A DNA stretch of 18,198 nucleotides. It comes from CAZLPY01 sp964561525 (GTDB lineage: Bacteria; Patescibacteriota; UBA1384; CAJBMM01). Position 1 is the first letter of the stretch. The number at the start of each line of letters is the position of its first letter. Under the pieces are notes generated by a model. It was not told the DNA's origin, made no database searches, and saw only the letters and a program-made list of their open reading frames with translations. Shown piece after piece: positions 5,229 through 13,595 of the stretch. The stretch covers positions 1 through 18,198 of the forward strand of contig CAZLPY010000010.1 in assembly GCA_964561525.1 (NCBI GenBank), in the 5' to 3' direction. The position numbers and the translations under genes were made by a program.

Positions 5229-5928
5229 ACTCCCCTCCTCTCCCCTCTTGCATCATCGCATCAATGCGCATTGCTCCCTCAGCCAAGGCACCCCCACTAA
5301 GCGAACGCAGCAATTCACTAAACGGATGCACTACTTCGGTAAGATGATGTATTTGCAAGGTTGCGCTTGTGTCCATCACCGTCTTTGGAGTAATGCGAAC
5401 CGGAACGTTCAGTTCACCGGCGGCGGCACTGGTAACTGCATTGCCGTCCAGCACTACTTTAGGCGCTTGCGGCGGTGCGGCATCAATTTCAGCTTGAGCT
5501 TGAGGTTCTGTATGTAATTGCTCTGGCAGCTGTGCAACCTCTCCCCTACTTGTTGAACTCTCTGCTGTCACAACTGGCTGCAGATCTGCCTCCGGTGCCA
5601 TCGCCTCTCCCCCATCCGTCATTCTGGGGAGCAGAGCGACTCCAGAATCATCTGCAGCAACACCAGATTCCAGGGCAGTGCCCGGAATGACAACAGCTGA
5701 TGCTTCAGGCACTACACTACTACCACTCTCCCCTACTAAATGCTGGGTAAGAAGGTTCGGCTCTTCAGGCACAGTTACACCCTCCGTCACCCGATCCGCA
5801 GATTCAGAGTCAGAAATTACCGCAGGCGCTGCCGTTTCAGCCACCACACTCCCCTGCCCTCCGCCGTGCCCTTCCGTAGCCTTGAGCGAAGGAGGGTCCA
5901 TTGTTCCCCATCGTCCATCATCCGCCAT
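5227..5928 (-). CDS. Uncharacterised, mostly disordered acidic protein
   Basis: 233 residues of no family I recognise. Residues 1-150 are rich in Gly, Ala, Ser, Thr, Pro, Asp and Glu with almost no aromatic residues, as expected for a disordered segment. The C-terminal part (about 155-233) looks more ordered: a strand-like LNVPVRITPKTVMD followed by a probable helix through HHLTEVVHPFSELLRSL. No signal peptide or membrane segment is visible. The start is well supported by AAGGAGAGG with GCAG before the ATG. It lies 72 bp after the pseudo-oxidoreductase gene and 72 bp before the ATPase, so co-transcription is likely. Two palindromic repeat-like sequences lie inside the frame (5618-5691 and 5866-5897), so part of the protein may derive from inserted repeats. 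It could be a flexible linker or adaptor of the neighbouring machine; that is a guess. Confidence 0.7.
   Translation of the reverse strand: MADDGRWGTMDPPSLKATEGHGGGQGSVVAETAAPAVISDSESADRVTEGVTVPEEPNLLTQHLVGESGSSVVPEASAVVIPGTALESGVAADDSGVALLPRMTDGGEAMAPEADLQPVVTAESSTSRGEVAQLPEQLHTEPQAQAEIDAAPPQAPKVVLDGNAVTSAAAGELNVPVRITPKTVMDTSATLQIHHLTEVVHPFSELLRSLSGGALAEGAMRIDAMMQEGRGGE
5618..5691. repeat. 74-bp palindromic element inside a coding sequence
   Basis: The ends are GTCATTCTGGG (5618-5628) and CCCGGAATGAC (5681-5691), inverted copies differing at one position. Inside are two hairpins: ATTCTGG (5621-5627) with CCAGAAT (5642-5648), and ATTCC-A-GGGC (5667-5676) with GCCC-GGAAT (5680-5688) around a 3-nt loop. 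GTCATTC...GAATGAC palindromes are a common class of dispersed repeat in bacterial genomes. Here the element codes for residues 80-104 of the 233-residue protein without breaking the frame. Confidence 0.65.
5866..5897. repeat. Imperfect hairpin repeat-like sequence in the start of the 233-residue gene
   Basis: On the plus strand CCCTTCCG (5869-5876) pairs imperfectly with CGAAGGAGGG (5887-5896) around TAGCCTTGAG. It resembles the CCTTCG...CGAAGG dispersed repeats seen in many bacterial genomes. It codes for part of residues 11-21 (PPSLKATEGHG). Only one copy is present in the window, so repeat status rests on resemblance. Confidence 0.35.
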
Positions 5929-5933
5929 CTGCC

Positions 5934-5958
5934 CTCTCCTTATGCTCCTTCAAGCATA
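5934..5958 (-). promoter_or_regulatory. Ribosome binding site next to a small hairpin
   Basis: The minus strand reads TATGCT, loop TGAAGG, AGCATA, then directly AAGGAGAGG and the ATG at 5928. The 6-bp stem (5953-5958 with 5941-5946) abuts and slightly overlaps the Shine-Dalgarno sequence, and its loop contains a second GAAGGAG-like motif. It decides the start of the 233-residue gene and could modulate its translation. The 72-bp spacer holds no convincing promoter. Confidence 0.5.
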
Positions 5959-6000
5959 GCTCGGATGAAGCAAAATGGGAAGCACCATAAATAACGAGGC

Positions 6001-8511
6001 CTAACGTATGATTGTATCTGGGAGCTCGAGAGTAATTTCCTGCGCTCCAACAACTACCCGAGGGTACTGTAATCCGCGTATTACATTGTGTTTAATACGT
6101 TTGGCAGCACGCGGCTTTTGCTGCGATGGCACCCGGCTAGCGTCCGCTCCAATGCTACCATCAGCAATTTTGTCCACTAGCGCCACTCCTGTTCCAATCA
6201 AGTTTTGTATAATGCGAAGATTGCCCACAAATTTTGGTGATAGGCTGCTTTTGTTGTTCAAATACAAATTTGAAATGCTGGTGATGGTCGTATATGGGTT
6301 AATATCCCAAGCTGCCAGCCCAATTTTTTTGGCTGCTGCGTGAACTTGATCGGCTGCATGATCATAACGATCAAGCGGCCTTGTCCCACGAACATCCATC
6401 GGGTAAGTCATCCACAAATCGCTACGATGACCACTCATGTCGCTTTCTGAATATTGATGCAGCGTTTGGTATGCAAGAGCGGCCTTGCGCACATAAAATT
6501 GATCGGGAATGCGAATACTGACCGGTTTACTGCTGATTGACCCAAAGTACCGTTGTAGTAACGGAATTTCCACGTCTCGAAAAGGAGCTAGTGAGCTGTC
6601 GTGAGCTATATTGTGACTGTGCTGCTGGATAGCTTTGGGCAGATTGTAGTTTAAGCTGTTTATAGTAGCTTGATGATCGGAAAACGCCATATTAAATCCA
6701 TCCATATTGCGCATACGATTCAAGTCATGCAATGTGGCACGACGCTCTGCGTTCACTTCCTTAAGTTCCTGTAAGTGCATGTACAAATCAAATCCGGTAC
6801 CAACATTGTCAAACCCATAGGCTGTATGTGGATTAAAGTATGTTTTTTCTTTTTTAGATGCCAGCTCCATATGTTTGATAGCATAAAGCACAGTCGGGTC
6901 TGACTCTGCCTGCTGCGGTGAGATGTCACATATTTGTAAAATCCGCTCTGGTGATACGGTTGTTGATTGGCTTAAATCTTTAAAATCAGCTTGTCCCAGG
7001 CCCTGTACGTCAAATACGAGGCCGGTGGCCATATTCGGCATCTCAAACGTTGCCGGCAAACCCACTTTTTCGGCGAGACGTGATTCCGGATCCATATCAA
7101 TTACCTCCTTGCCAGCCACCTTTATCCCCTCCTCAGTCGTGACAGCCACAATTTCGTCTCCATTGTAATCAATATGCATTGAGTCGTAGCTACGTGTTGG
7201 AATAAGACGGATTCCAGGATATGAGCTGCTCAGATATGTTTGTAGTTTATCAGACACTCCTTGAGGTAGCGCCCACTGATTATCGGCTGACATGCCAAGC
7301 CCATCGTGCAACAGTTTTTGTTGTACCGCAGTTTTTGGCGCTTCCTGCACCCCATCAAAAAAGCGCATGTTGCCAGCGGAATCCGTACTTAAACCGCCAA
7401 GGGGCCGAGCGAAAAGCAATGCCACCGTTAAGCCCTTGTCGGCTGCCTCGATGGCAGTAGTTACTGCCTCCAGCTCTCCACCAACCACCAGCACATAAGC
7501 ATGCACCTTCTCTTTTACCTCCACCTGATCCACCCATTCCAGCGCGTGTAAGCCAAACGTGCCGTCATGCTCTTCAATGACGAATTTAGTAGCTTCGGGC
7601 CACAACGCTTTGGCGCTCAAAAGTAGTCGCGAGGTTTGAGTGTAGCGGCTGAGCAAAGCAGTATCTGGAGCAGTGCCTGAACTAAACACCTCTTTACTAA
7701 GACGATCGAGTCGAATTAAAATGTCAGCATAGCTCAAAACTGACCCTGAATGCACGTATGTCTCGTCCTCTATGATTGAATCTTTGGCCACTCGCGGAGC
7801 TTCGGTAATTGGCTGTTGCAACTGATCGAGCGCAATCTTCATACGTTCGCTCATGCTGGGCTGACGCATTATGCGTTCAATTTTCGGTCCAAATATCGCA
7901 GCACCTACTGCACCCGCTACTCCGAGAGCCGCTAAGCGTGTTGCCTTACGCGAAAAGCCAGTGTGTTTCCGCTCAGACGATGCTGGTACCGAAACCACGG
8001 CCTCTGTCGCCCCCCCTACCGCTACTTCAGCAGGCGATGCAGCCTGCATCTCGTCCGACACTGCTTCACCAGCCGAAACACGCGTCAAATCCAATCCAAC
8101 TGTCGCTAAAAAATCACGCCACTCATACTGCGAATCCAAAATAGCCCGGGCATCAGGACGACGGCGAACCTGACCTAAAACGCTTAACTTGTCCGCGAGA
8201 CTAGCAGCGCTATCTATTGATGTCATCAGTTGATACGGATCCTGATCGTCAAATGATTGCGATTCAGCGCCAGTGCCTAAATCAAGTACCGCTGAAGCTA
8301 AATAATCGCGCCAGGCGTAATCTTTGTCCAACAAAGCTCGGGCAGAGGCGCTTTCGCGAATTGCGTCGAGTATGGCCAATTTTTGAATCAAAGATGGTGC
8401 CTGATCGATGCTTCCAATCAGCCCAGCACCTTGACTGAGATCTGGGGCTTCAACGCTTTCGGAGTTCGTAGAATCCTCCGCTACAGAAACTGGTCCAGGC
8501 CGCTCACCCAT
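6001..8511 (-). CDS. Membrane-anchored, degenerate FAD-dependent-oxidoreductase-like protein with duplicated N-terminal motif
   Basis: 836 residues from the ATG at 8511; a GTG one codon earlier (8514) is too close to the GGAG at 8518-8521, so ATG is preferred. Residue numbers here count from that GTG. Residues 32-80 and 96-143 are a tandem repeat (AR.(L/I)LD..Y.WRD(Y/F)LA...LDL). A hydrophobic Ala/Gly segment at about 192-209 may be a membrane anchor. From 338 on the layout follows the FAD_oxidored family: YVLVVGG (340-346), PLGGLSTDSAG (371-381), VIDMDPESRLAEKVGLP (471-487), RIPDQFYVRKA (668-678), YPMDVRGTR (704-712) and a terminal GTGVALVDKIA. Key FAD-binding features are eroded: the last Gly of the dinucleotide motif is Ala (GGELEA), and the acidic ribose contact after the second strand is missing. 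It may therefore be a non-enzymatic scaffold. It is translationally coupled to the upstream gene. Confidence 0.8.
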   Translation of the reverse strand: MGERPGPVSVAEDSTNSESVEAPDLSQGAGLIGSIDQAPSLIQKLAILDAIRESASARALLDKDYAWRDYLASAVLDLGTGAESQSFDDQDPYQLMTSIDSAASLADKLSVLGQVRRRPDARAILDSQYEWRDFLATVGLDLTRVSAGEAVSDEMQAASPAEVAVGGATEAVVSVPASSERKHTGFSRKATRLAALGVAGAVGAAIFGPKIERIMRQPSMSERMKIALDQLQQPITEAPRVAKDSIIEDETYVHSGSVLSYADILIRLDRLSKEVFSSGTAPDTALLSRYTQTSRLLLSAKALWPEATKFVIEEHDGTFGLHALEWVDQVEVKEKVHAYVLVVGGELEAVTTAIEAADKGLTVALLFARPLGGLSTDSAGNMRFFDGVQEAPKTAVQQKLLHDGLGMSADNQWALPQGVSDKLQTYLSSSYPGIRLIPTRSYDSMHIDYNGDEIVAVTTEEGIKVAGKEVIDMDPESRLAEKVGLPATFEMPNMATGLVFDVQGLGQADFKDLSQSTTVSPERILQICDISPQQAESDPTVLYAIKHMELASKKEKTYFNPHTAYGFDNVGTGFDLYMHLQELKEVNAERRATLHDLNRMRNMDGFNMAFSDHQATINSLNYNLPKAIQQHSHNIAHDSSLAPFRDVEIPLLQRYFGSISSKPVSIRIPDQFYVRKAALAYQTLHQYSESDMSGHRSDLWMTYPMDVRGTRPLDRYDHAADQVHAAAKKIGLAAWDINPYTTITSISNLYLNNKSSLSPKFVGNLRIIQNLIGTGVALVDKIADGSIGADASRVPSQQKPRAAKRIKHNVIRGLQYPRVVVGAQEITLELPDTIIR

Positions 8512-8517
8512 CACAAG

Positions 8518-8523
8518 CTCCTA
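8518..8523 (-). promoter_or_regulatory. Shine-Dalgarno overlapping the upstream stop codon
   Basis: The minus strand reads TAGGAG: the TAG stop of the 1304-residue gene shares bases with GGAG, which sits 6 nt before the ATG at 8511. This favours that ATG over the GTG at 8514 and implies translational coupling. Confidence 0.65.
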
Positions 8524-11500
8524 TTCTTGCGCTGGTGGCTCGGCCCGCGGTGCAAATTGAGTTGCCCCTTCCGGTCGCGCCGGAGGCTTCGGCATGGCTA
8601 GGGCTTCATTAGCCAGCAGTGGTTCATTATTAAGTATTGCTTCCTGATCTTCTTCCCCACCCGAATTCACATTATCAGCATCACCATGCAATTCACTACG
8701 TAATCGTGCCGCAATCTTCTCTGCATCTTCCACAGTCCCTGAGGATACTATGTTGACTACATTTTTGCCAAAACTACTATAATAAGCATCGAGCCTCTCT
8801 AATCTAGATCTTAAAGATGTCAAATTATTATAACGCTTCCCTTCTCCAACAACCTTGTTGATGAATTCAGGATATTTGACTGTTAATTGATCCATAACGT
8901 ATGGCATAATCATTGATAGTTCGTTCCTCGCGTCAGGTTTTTTAATTCCACTCTTGATGGATCGGCGGTAGGCCAGCATTGCGTCAATTACTATCTCCCT
9001 ATATTTATCAAGCATGCCAATCTCAACAAGCATGGCGCTAGTCTCACTCGGCTCCTCAGGTTTTTCAGGGCCTTTACCGGCAAACTCAGCCGAAGTGATG
9101 TCTTCACCAAAAGATCGGAACGGATCGTGAATATTAAATCCGCTTTGTTCCAATACATACTTCACCAAATAGTTATGAGCCGGTAGAATGCTGTATCTTC
9201 CCTCTGCACGCTTAGAAGGAAGTATTACTTGTAATTGGCCCATACATTGGTTGATGACAAATTGAATAACGTCAAAGATAACTTGAGGATCTCTGACCTC
9301 TGGGGGGGCCACATACGCCACAGACGTTCGCGATTTCCTTAGTTCTACTTTAGCCGCCGAAATCATCATGCTTCGCGCCTCTTCATCAAGCGCTTCGTAT
9401 TGCTCCTGAAGATTTTTTTGATGATTCTCGATCAACTGCTGTAGCTCCACCTTGACCGCTTCAATGTCATATCGATCTGCTGCTAATACCAAGTCACTTA
9501 ACTGAGCCGGATCGCTGATATCGCGAGCCTGCAAATATTCCTTTTCCGGACCAGAGGATCGGTAAACTTGAGAATAATCTGTTCCAGATATCTGAGAGTT
9601 CTCCCTGGAGAGGTCGATACCAAAGCCATATTTAGCAGCTAGCTTAACAATCTCTTGGTGTATCTGATCATGCTGTACGTAAGCATCTACAAGCAATTTT
9701 TTTATCGCTACTAGTTTTTCGTTTTGTGTGAGTTCACGTTCCGGAGTTTTTTGTTCCAAAGCTTGCAACTGTGCATCAGCAATCACATCTTCGGATCTGG
9801 CGGGAGTTCCTTCGGCACCAGGTGCGTGATTAGCTAAACCAGCCTCGGTACCAATGTAATAATCATTAGTGCCTTCGAACTTCTTGACGGTACCCATCAC
9901 GTCAGGATGGATCAAAGATATCTCGTTTGTCTTACCACTGGCGCCACCTTCCACGAAATGCACAACGCGTGCATCCTGTTCGTACAATGATTTGAGCAGA
10001 GGTTGATTGTGACGGAATGGCGCTTTGTCCAAATCTTCCGGTGCGGTCGGTTCTGTTATAACCCATGTATTATCACCTTGCTGGAATGGCCGCATGGTGT
10101 ATATTTCCTGCTCCTTACCACCTATTACGACGGTCTTCTTTTGCACAGGGCATTCCTTTAATCGGAATTCAAACATGTGATCAAACGAAAACTCTTTCAG
10201 CCCATGATCTAGTTCGATTTGAATCGGAGAATTCGATGCTTCAGCCTGTTCGGCCGCAGATTCACTTGATGCCTCATCACCCTCAAGTTTCCTTTTTAGG
10301 GCGTCGAGGTCGTATAAGTCACTGGCATTCCGAGGATCGAATTCTGAGTACGGCCGCGCTGCGATAGAATTGGCCTTTTCATCATCCGGTGCATGCACAA
10401 TAGCATCAAGCTGTTCTCGTAGTCCGGGATACATGAATCCAAAAAAATGTAACGCACCATTCGTGAGAGTTTCCTCCTTGCTAGCGAGGATGAATTTTGC
10501 TAGGGGAGCAAAGGATGTAAATTGTTTTTCAGGGCCAACTAAATCGGGCCTCTCTGATGCAATACGCTCTGCTGAGCGATTGATTGCAACCCTCAGAATA
10601 TCTAATCCGTAAATATCTGTCATACTCTCGTGCCAATTCACACGATTTTGAAGCGCGATCTCCTGAGCGAGCTGTGGCACTTGGTCAAATAACTGTAGCG
10701 ATTTTAATGCATCAACCCTTCCGCTCGCAACTCTAATAATTCTTTTGGCTTCGTGATTGTATGCTTCGGGATTTGAGAATGTGGTCTGCTCCACATCCCC
10801 ATCCGGCGTGCCGGTAATGTGTTGGCTCACGCCACCTTCATTTGCTGGAATGGGCACAGCCTTCCCATCGCGATGTGAAGTAACGATCAGAAACCCGCGC
10901 CGCCAAGCTTCTTCGTCAATGGCGTCGTCATGGTCACCCCTCCGTACTGCCAACTCCACCAGGTACTGCTTGATTTCCGATAATTTCTTTTGTTTCTCAG
11001 CCGGATCCAACTCTTCAGCTGCTTGTACCCTTGTAGCTACTTCACCGGCCATATCTGCTACCCCTTCGTCAGATATCTGGTGGATTGTCGACGTGCTTGC
11101 TTGTGCTTCAGCTGGTGTAGCTGGCACATCTTCCATACCAACAAAAAGCGCGTGTTCAATGGTTTGTTTGAGCCGTTGTTCTTGCATCAATCTCGGATCA
11201 CCAATTTCCACGCCGGCCACTCCACCACCCTCACCAGTACTACTACTCGTCTGCACCAAAAACACCGTATGTTCTTGGCGGTCGAACAGATCTTTCATCC
11301 GGTCTTGCTGTTCAATGTCAGATGACTTATTTGGATCAAAGTGTTGTGGATTGGGACCTTTTATCGGCCAGCCGTTAATGGTAAACGGCTTCAGCGCATA
11401 CACAACATGTTCTTCGCCTTTGATAGTAATGGTAGTGTGCTCAATCGGACATTCATCAAACATTAAATCCAAATACTGCGGCCCCCGTGAATAGCTGTAT

Positions 11501-12435
11501 CCGTCAATCTGAAAACTGATCGGCGTCTCAGCCACAGCCTCGGACGGAGCAGAACGTTCCACTGGAACTGCTAATTGAGCGTCATCTGCACCCTCAGAGG
11601 TAGCTGTCAACGCATCGCGATCAAATCCTTTACTTTCGCCCTCTGAGCCAGAGATGCTTGGTTGATCTGCTTTTACTTCTTCTCCGTCGTCGTCTTCTTC
11701 ATCCTCTGCCGCCTCAATTGCCGCGGTTTCACCAGCTGGTAGTAGGCGCATAAAACCTTCACTCGGTTGCTTTTGCCAGTTCATATGCTTTTTGCGACCG
11801 CGAGTAACAGCTGGGTCTTGATGACTAATAATTTTGGAAAGTGTATAGGTCAATTGACCAGTGGCAGGATCGGTTGAAGTGTAAATGCTCACTTCAGCTG
11901 GCTTACCCGAAGCTATCATGTGGTATACCGCTTGTACTTCGCGCTCCCGCACACCGTTCCTGTCTTCATATCGCACTACCGTGCCTCCAATGCGTAAGTC
12001 GGGCAGGTTCCAGTGGGCTTCTCCGTTGGCAGCATAGCTATAGGGAGCATGGCGCAGTTTAATCCACGCATAAGCCTCGCCACTCAGCTCTGCACCATTG
12101 CTGATGGTGTAATCGTACACCGTCCGGGCTTGCTCCGGTGGCTCTGGTCGCAGACGCTTTTCGGTTTTCTCAGACCGATACGCTCCACCCGGGTGAGATA
12201 CTGGTGGCTCAACAGATGCGGGAGCGCGAGTTGCATCAGCCAGAGCACTGGCTGGCTCGGTTATTAGGCGCTGAGCTTGCTCAAAACTAATGCGCCCACG
12301 AACAAATTGCTCAAGCGCGTCTACGATGCTGCGATTTTCAGGCGCATCCCATTCTACCTTAGGCAACTGCTTAAACGCCTCATGCCCTCCAAGTGATTCA
12401 ACTTCAGTTTGTGATGGACCAGGGGTTTCACTCAT
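8521..12435 (-). CDS. Giant cytoplasmic repeat-module protein, 1304 residues
   Basis: No family recognised. Residues about 305-412 and 738-842 are related: an (E)CP(I/V)..(T/K)T..I.G.E...Y(A/T)(L/M)(K/R)PF block followed by a helix and a hydrophobic strand (HTVFLVQ, RVVHFVE). Residues 485-517 and 908-940 also match loosely (IK..LV with GF.I), so a segment of roughly 430 residues appears duplicated. A third, more diverged copy of the module may lie at 107-205. A very acidic spacer (239-260) and Glu/Ser/Ala linkers separate the modules. The C-terminal 350 residues look helical, and the tail is Pro/Ala-rich. No signal peptide, membrane helix or nucleotide-binding motif is visible, so a structural or binding role seems likelier than an enzyme. 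AGGA 6 nt before the ATG supports the start. It lies 8 nt after the coiled-coil gene and 9 nt before the pseudo-oxidoreductase. Confidence 0.85.
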   Translation of the reverse strand: MSETPGPSQTEVESLGGHEAFKQLPKVEWDAPENRSIVDALEQFVRGRISFEQAQRLITEPASALADATRAPASVEPPVSHPGGAYRSEKTEKRLRPEPPEQARTVYDYTISNGAELSGEAYAWIKLRHAPYSYAANGEAHWNLPDLRIGGTVVRYEDRNGVREREVQAVYHMIASGKPAEVSIYTSTDPATGQLTYTLSKIISHQDPAVTRGRKKHMNWQKQPSEGFMRLLPAGETAAIEAAEDEEDDDGEEVKADQPSISGSEGESKGFDRDALTATSEGADDAQLAVPVERSAPSEAVAETPISFQIDGYSYSRGPQYLDLMFDECPIEHTTITIKGEEHVVYALKPFTINGWPIKGPNPQHFDPNKSSDIEQQDRMKDLFDRQEHTVFLVQTSSSTGEGGGVAGVEIGDPRLMQEQRLKQTIEHALFVGMEDVPATPAEAQASTSTIHQISDEGVADMAGEVATRVQAAEELDPAEKQKKLSEIKQYLVELAVRRGDHDDAIDEEAWRRGFLIVTSHRDGKAVPIPANEGGVSQHITGTPDGDVEQTTFSNPEAYNHEAKRIIRVASGRVDALKSLQLFDQVPQLAQEIALQNRVNWHESMTDIYGLDILRVAINRSAERIASERPDLVGPEKQFTSFAPLAKFILASKEETLTNGALHFFGFMYPGLREQLDAIVHAPDDEKANSIAARPYSEFDPRNASDLYDLDALKRKLEGDEASSESAAEQAEASNSPIQIELDHGLKEFSFDHMFEFRLKECPVQKKTVVIGGKEQEIYTMRPFQQGDNTWVITEPTAPEDLDKAPFRHNQPLLKSLYEQDARVVHFVEGGASGKTNEISLIHPDVMGTVKKFEGTNDYYIGTEAGLANHAPGAEGTPARSEDVIADAQLQALEQKTPERELTQNEKLVAIKKLLVDAYVQHDQIHQEIVKLAAKYGFGIDLSRENSQISGTDYSQVYRSSGPEKEYLQARDISDPAQLSDLVLAADRYDIEAVKVELQQLIENHQKNLQEQYEALDEEARSMMISAAKVELRKSRTSVAYVAPPEVRDPQVIFDVIQFVINQCMGQLQVILPSKRAEGRYSILPAHNYLVKYVLEQSGFNIHDPFRSFGEDITSAEFAGKGPEKPEEPSETSAMLVEIGMLDKYREIVIDAMLAYRRSIKSGIKKPDARNELSMIMPYVMDQLTVKYPEFINKVVGEGKRYNNLTSLRSRLERLDAYYSSFGKNVVNIVSSGTVEDAEKIAARLRSELHGDADNVNSGGEEDQEAILNNEPLLANEALAMPKPPARPEGATQFAPRAEPPAQE

Positions 12436-12441
12436 AACAAT

Positions 12442-12446
12442 TCCTA
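12442..12446 (-). promoter_or_regulatory. Shine-Dalgarno overlapping the coiled-coil gene's stop codon
   Basis: The minus strand reads TAGGA: the TAG stop (12444-12446) overlaps AGGA (12442-12445), which is 6 nt before the ATG at 12435. The arrangement repeats that at 8518-8523 and points to coupled translation. Confidence 0.6.
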
Positions 12447-13583
12447 GGTAACCTTGATTGCGTTGATTGATTCAACCTGACTCTTCAGCTGGTCCAATGC
12501 CTCTTTTCGCGCTACTACTGATTTTGAGCCATCCAGCACAGTCGCAACATTTGGATTTAGTCGGTCGCGGATGGTACTGGAGGGACCAAAAATGTTTACC
12601 AACTCAACTCTATGCTGTGCAGCCAGGCCTAAAAGCAGGCGCGTATCCGATTCACGGAAATAAGGAGTAGCAGACACATGATCGATGGTATATTTATGAG
12701 CTGCTTCATCAATTTGTTCCAATTCCGCTTGTAATTGCTGCCTAGCCTCTGGATCCTCCGACGACGCCTCGGCCGATCCTTGAGCCTTCAGCCTCACCAC
12801 CTCGGCCTCCGCTTGCTTTAGCCTAGCTTCCAGCTCCTTTTCCCGGTCTGAAGGCTCTTTTGCCTGCTCCCGCGCTGCACTCATTTGCTTGTCTATTTGC
12901 ATGGCATCAGCAGTTTGATTGCCTAAACGCGCCCGTTCTAACTCTTCAGTCATCCGTTCCACTTCACCTCGCAGCGCTTCGAGCTCAGCCTTCGCACCGG
13001 CTAATTGTGCTCCATTGATCTGCGAATCGGTTACGTCAATCTGAAGTCTGCCAATATCTTGCTCGAGACGAGCGATAGTCTGAGTCGCCTCTTGTGCAGA
13101 TTTTTGAGCGTCTTCAAGCGCCTGTGTATTCCTGGTGTTTTCAGCATCTAGTTCATTATAGAGGGATTCCAGCTCGGCTGTATCGGGGCGAGCCCCAGGT
13201 TCGCGCAAAGCTGCATCCTTAAGTAGCCCAGCAAAAATTTCCTGATTGCGCGCGTCCTTCACCACCTTTAGCAAGGCACCAGGGTTTGCCACTAATGCCC
13301 GAATAATGTCCTGTACACTACCCTGCTCAGCCACACGGCGCAGCTCTGCTCCACCCTCCTCCGGGCTTTGGCCCGCTAGGTAGAGCCCGCGCTGCCAAAA
13401 TTGCTGTTTCCACGAACCACCATGCTCTTCAACATTAAACGATTGCCGCAGCTCGGGCCCTGCCTGAATATCGAATACCCGATCGACATCACCTTTTACT
13501 AAGGCATCGTCGTATTCCGCGTAGGCTCGATCAAAATCAAGCGGCTGTGGTTCGTCGGTTGGCTTGAGGATTGTCTCACTCAT
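12444..13583 (-). CDS. Coiled-coil protein of unknown function
   Basis: 379 residues from the second of two adjacent ATGs (13586 and 13583). The second is preferred because AGGGGAG at 13589-13595 is 5 nt before it, a normal spacing, but only 2 nt before the first. Residue numbers here count from the first ATG. An N-terminal globular region (about 15-130, with WKQQFWQRGLYLAG) is followed by a long coiled coil with heptad-like Leu spacing and Glu/Arg/Gln richness (about 136-268). A Ser/Glu linker, a short helix (280-297) and a small C-terminal domain (about 300-380) follow. There is no Walker motif, so it is not an SMC-type ATPase, and no signal peptide or membrane helix is visible. Sandwiched between the two giant modular proteins, it may oligomerise them or act as a spacer rod. 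That role is inferred from context only. Confidence 0.85.
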   Translation of the reverse strand: MSETILKPTDEPQPLDFDRAYAEYDDALVKGDVDRVFDIQAGPELRQSFNVEEHGGSWKQQFWQRGLYLAGQSPEEGGAELRRVAEQGSVQDIIRALVANPGALLKVVKDARNQEIFAGLLKDAALREPGARPDTAELESLYNELDAENTRNTQALEDAQKSAQEATQTIARLEQDIGRLQIDVTDSQINGAQLAGAKAELEALRGEVERMTEELERARLGNQTADAMQIDKQMSAAREQAKEPSDREKELEARLKQAEAEVVRLKAQGSAEASSEDPEARQQLQAELEQIDEAAHKYTIDHVSATPYFRESDTRLLLGLAAQHRVELVNIFGPSSTIRDRLNPNVATVLDGSKSVVARKEALDQLKSQVESINAIKVT

Positions 13584-13595
13584 CATAACTCCCCT
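13583..13595 (-). promoter_or_regulatory. Stop/start overlap with ribosome binding site
   Basis: The minus strand reads AGGGGAG-TTA-TGATG. The TGA stop of the upstream giant gene (13583-13585) shares one base with the preferred ATG (13581-13583), a classic termination-reinitiation junction. An earlier ATG at 13584-13586 would give a 4-nt overlap instead. Confidence 0.65.

Noticed and set aside
10757..11494. Plus-strand open frame of 245 codons
   Set aside because: It lies wholly opposite the 1304-residue gene, has Ser/Cys-rich antisense-like composition and no ribosome binding site. It is a shadow of the real frame, as are the other plus-strand frames.
12444..13583. SMC or RecN-type ATPase
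   Set aside because: There is a long coiled coil, but Walker A, Walker B and signature motifs are all absent.
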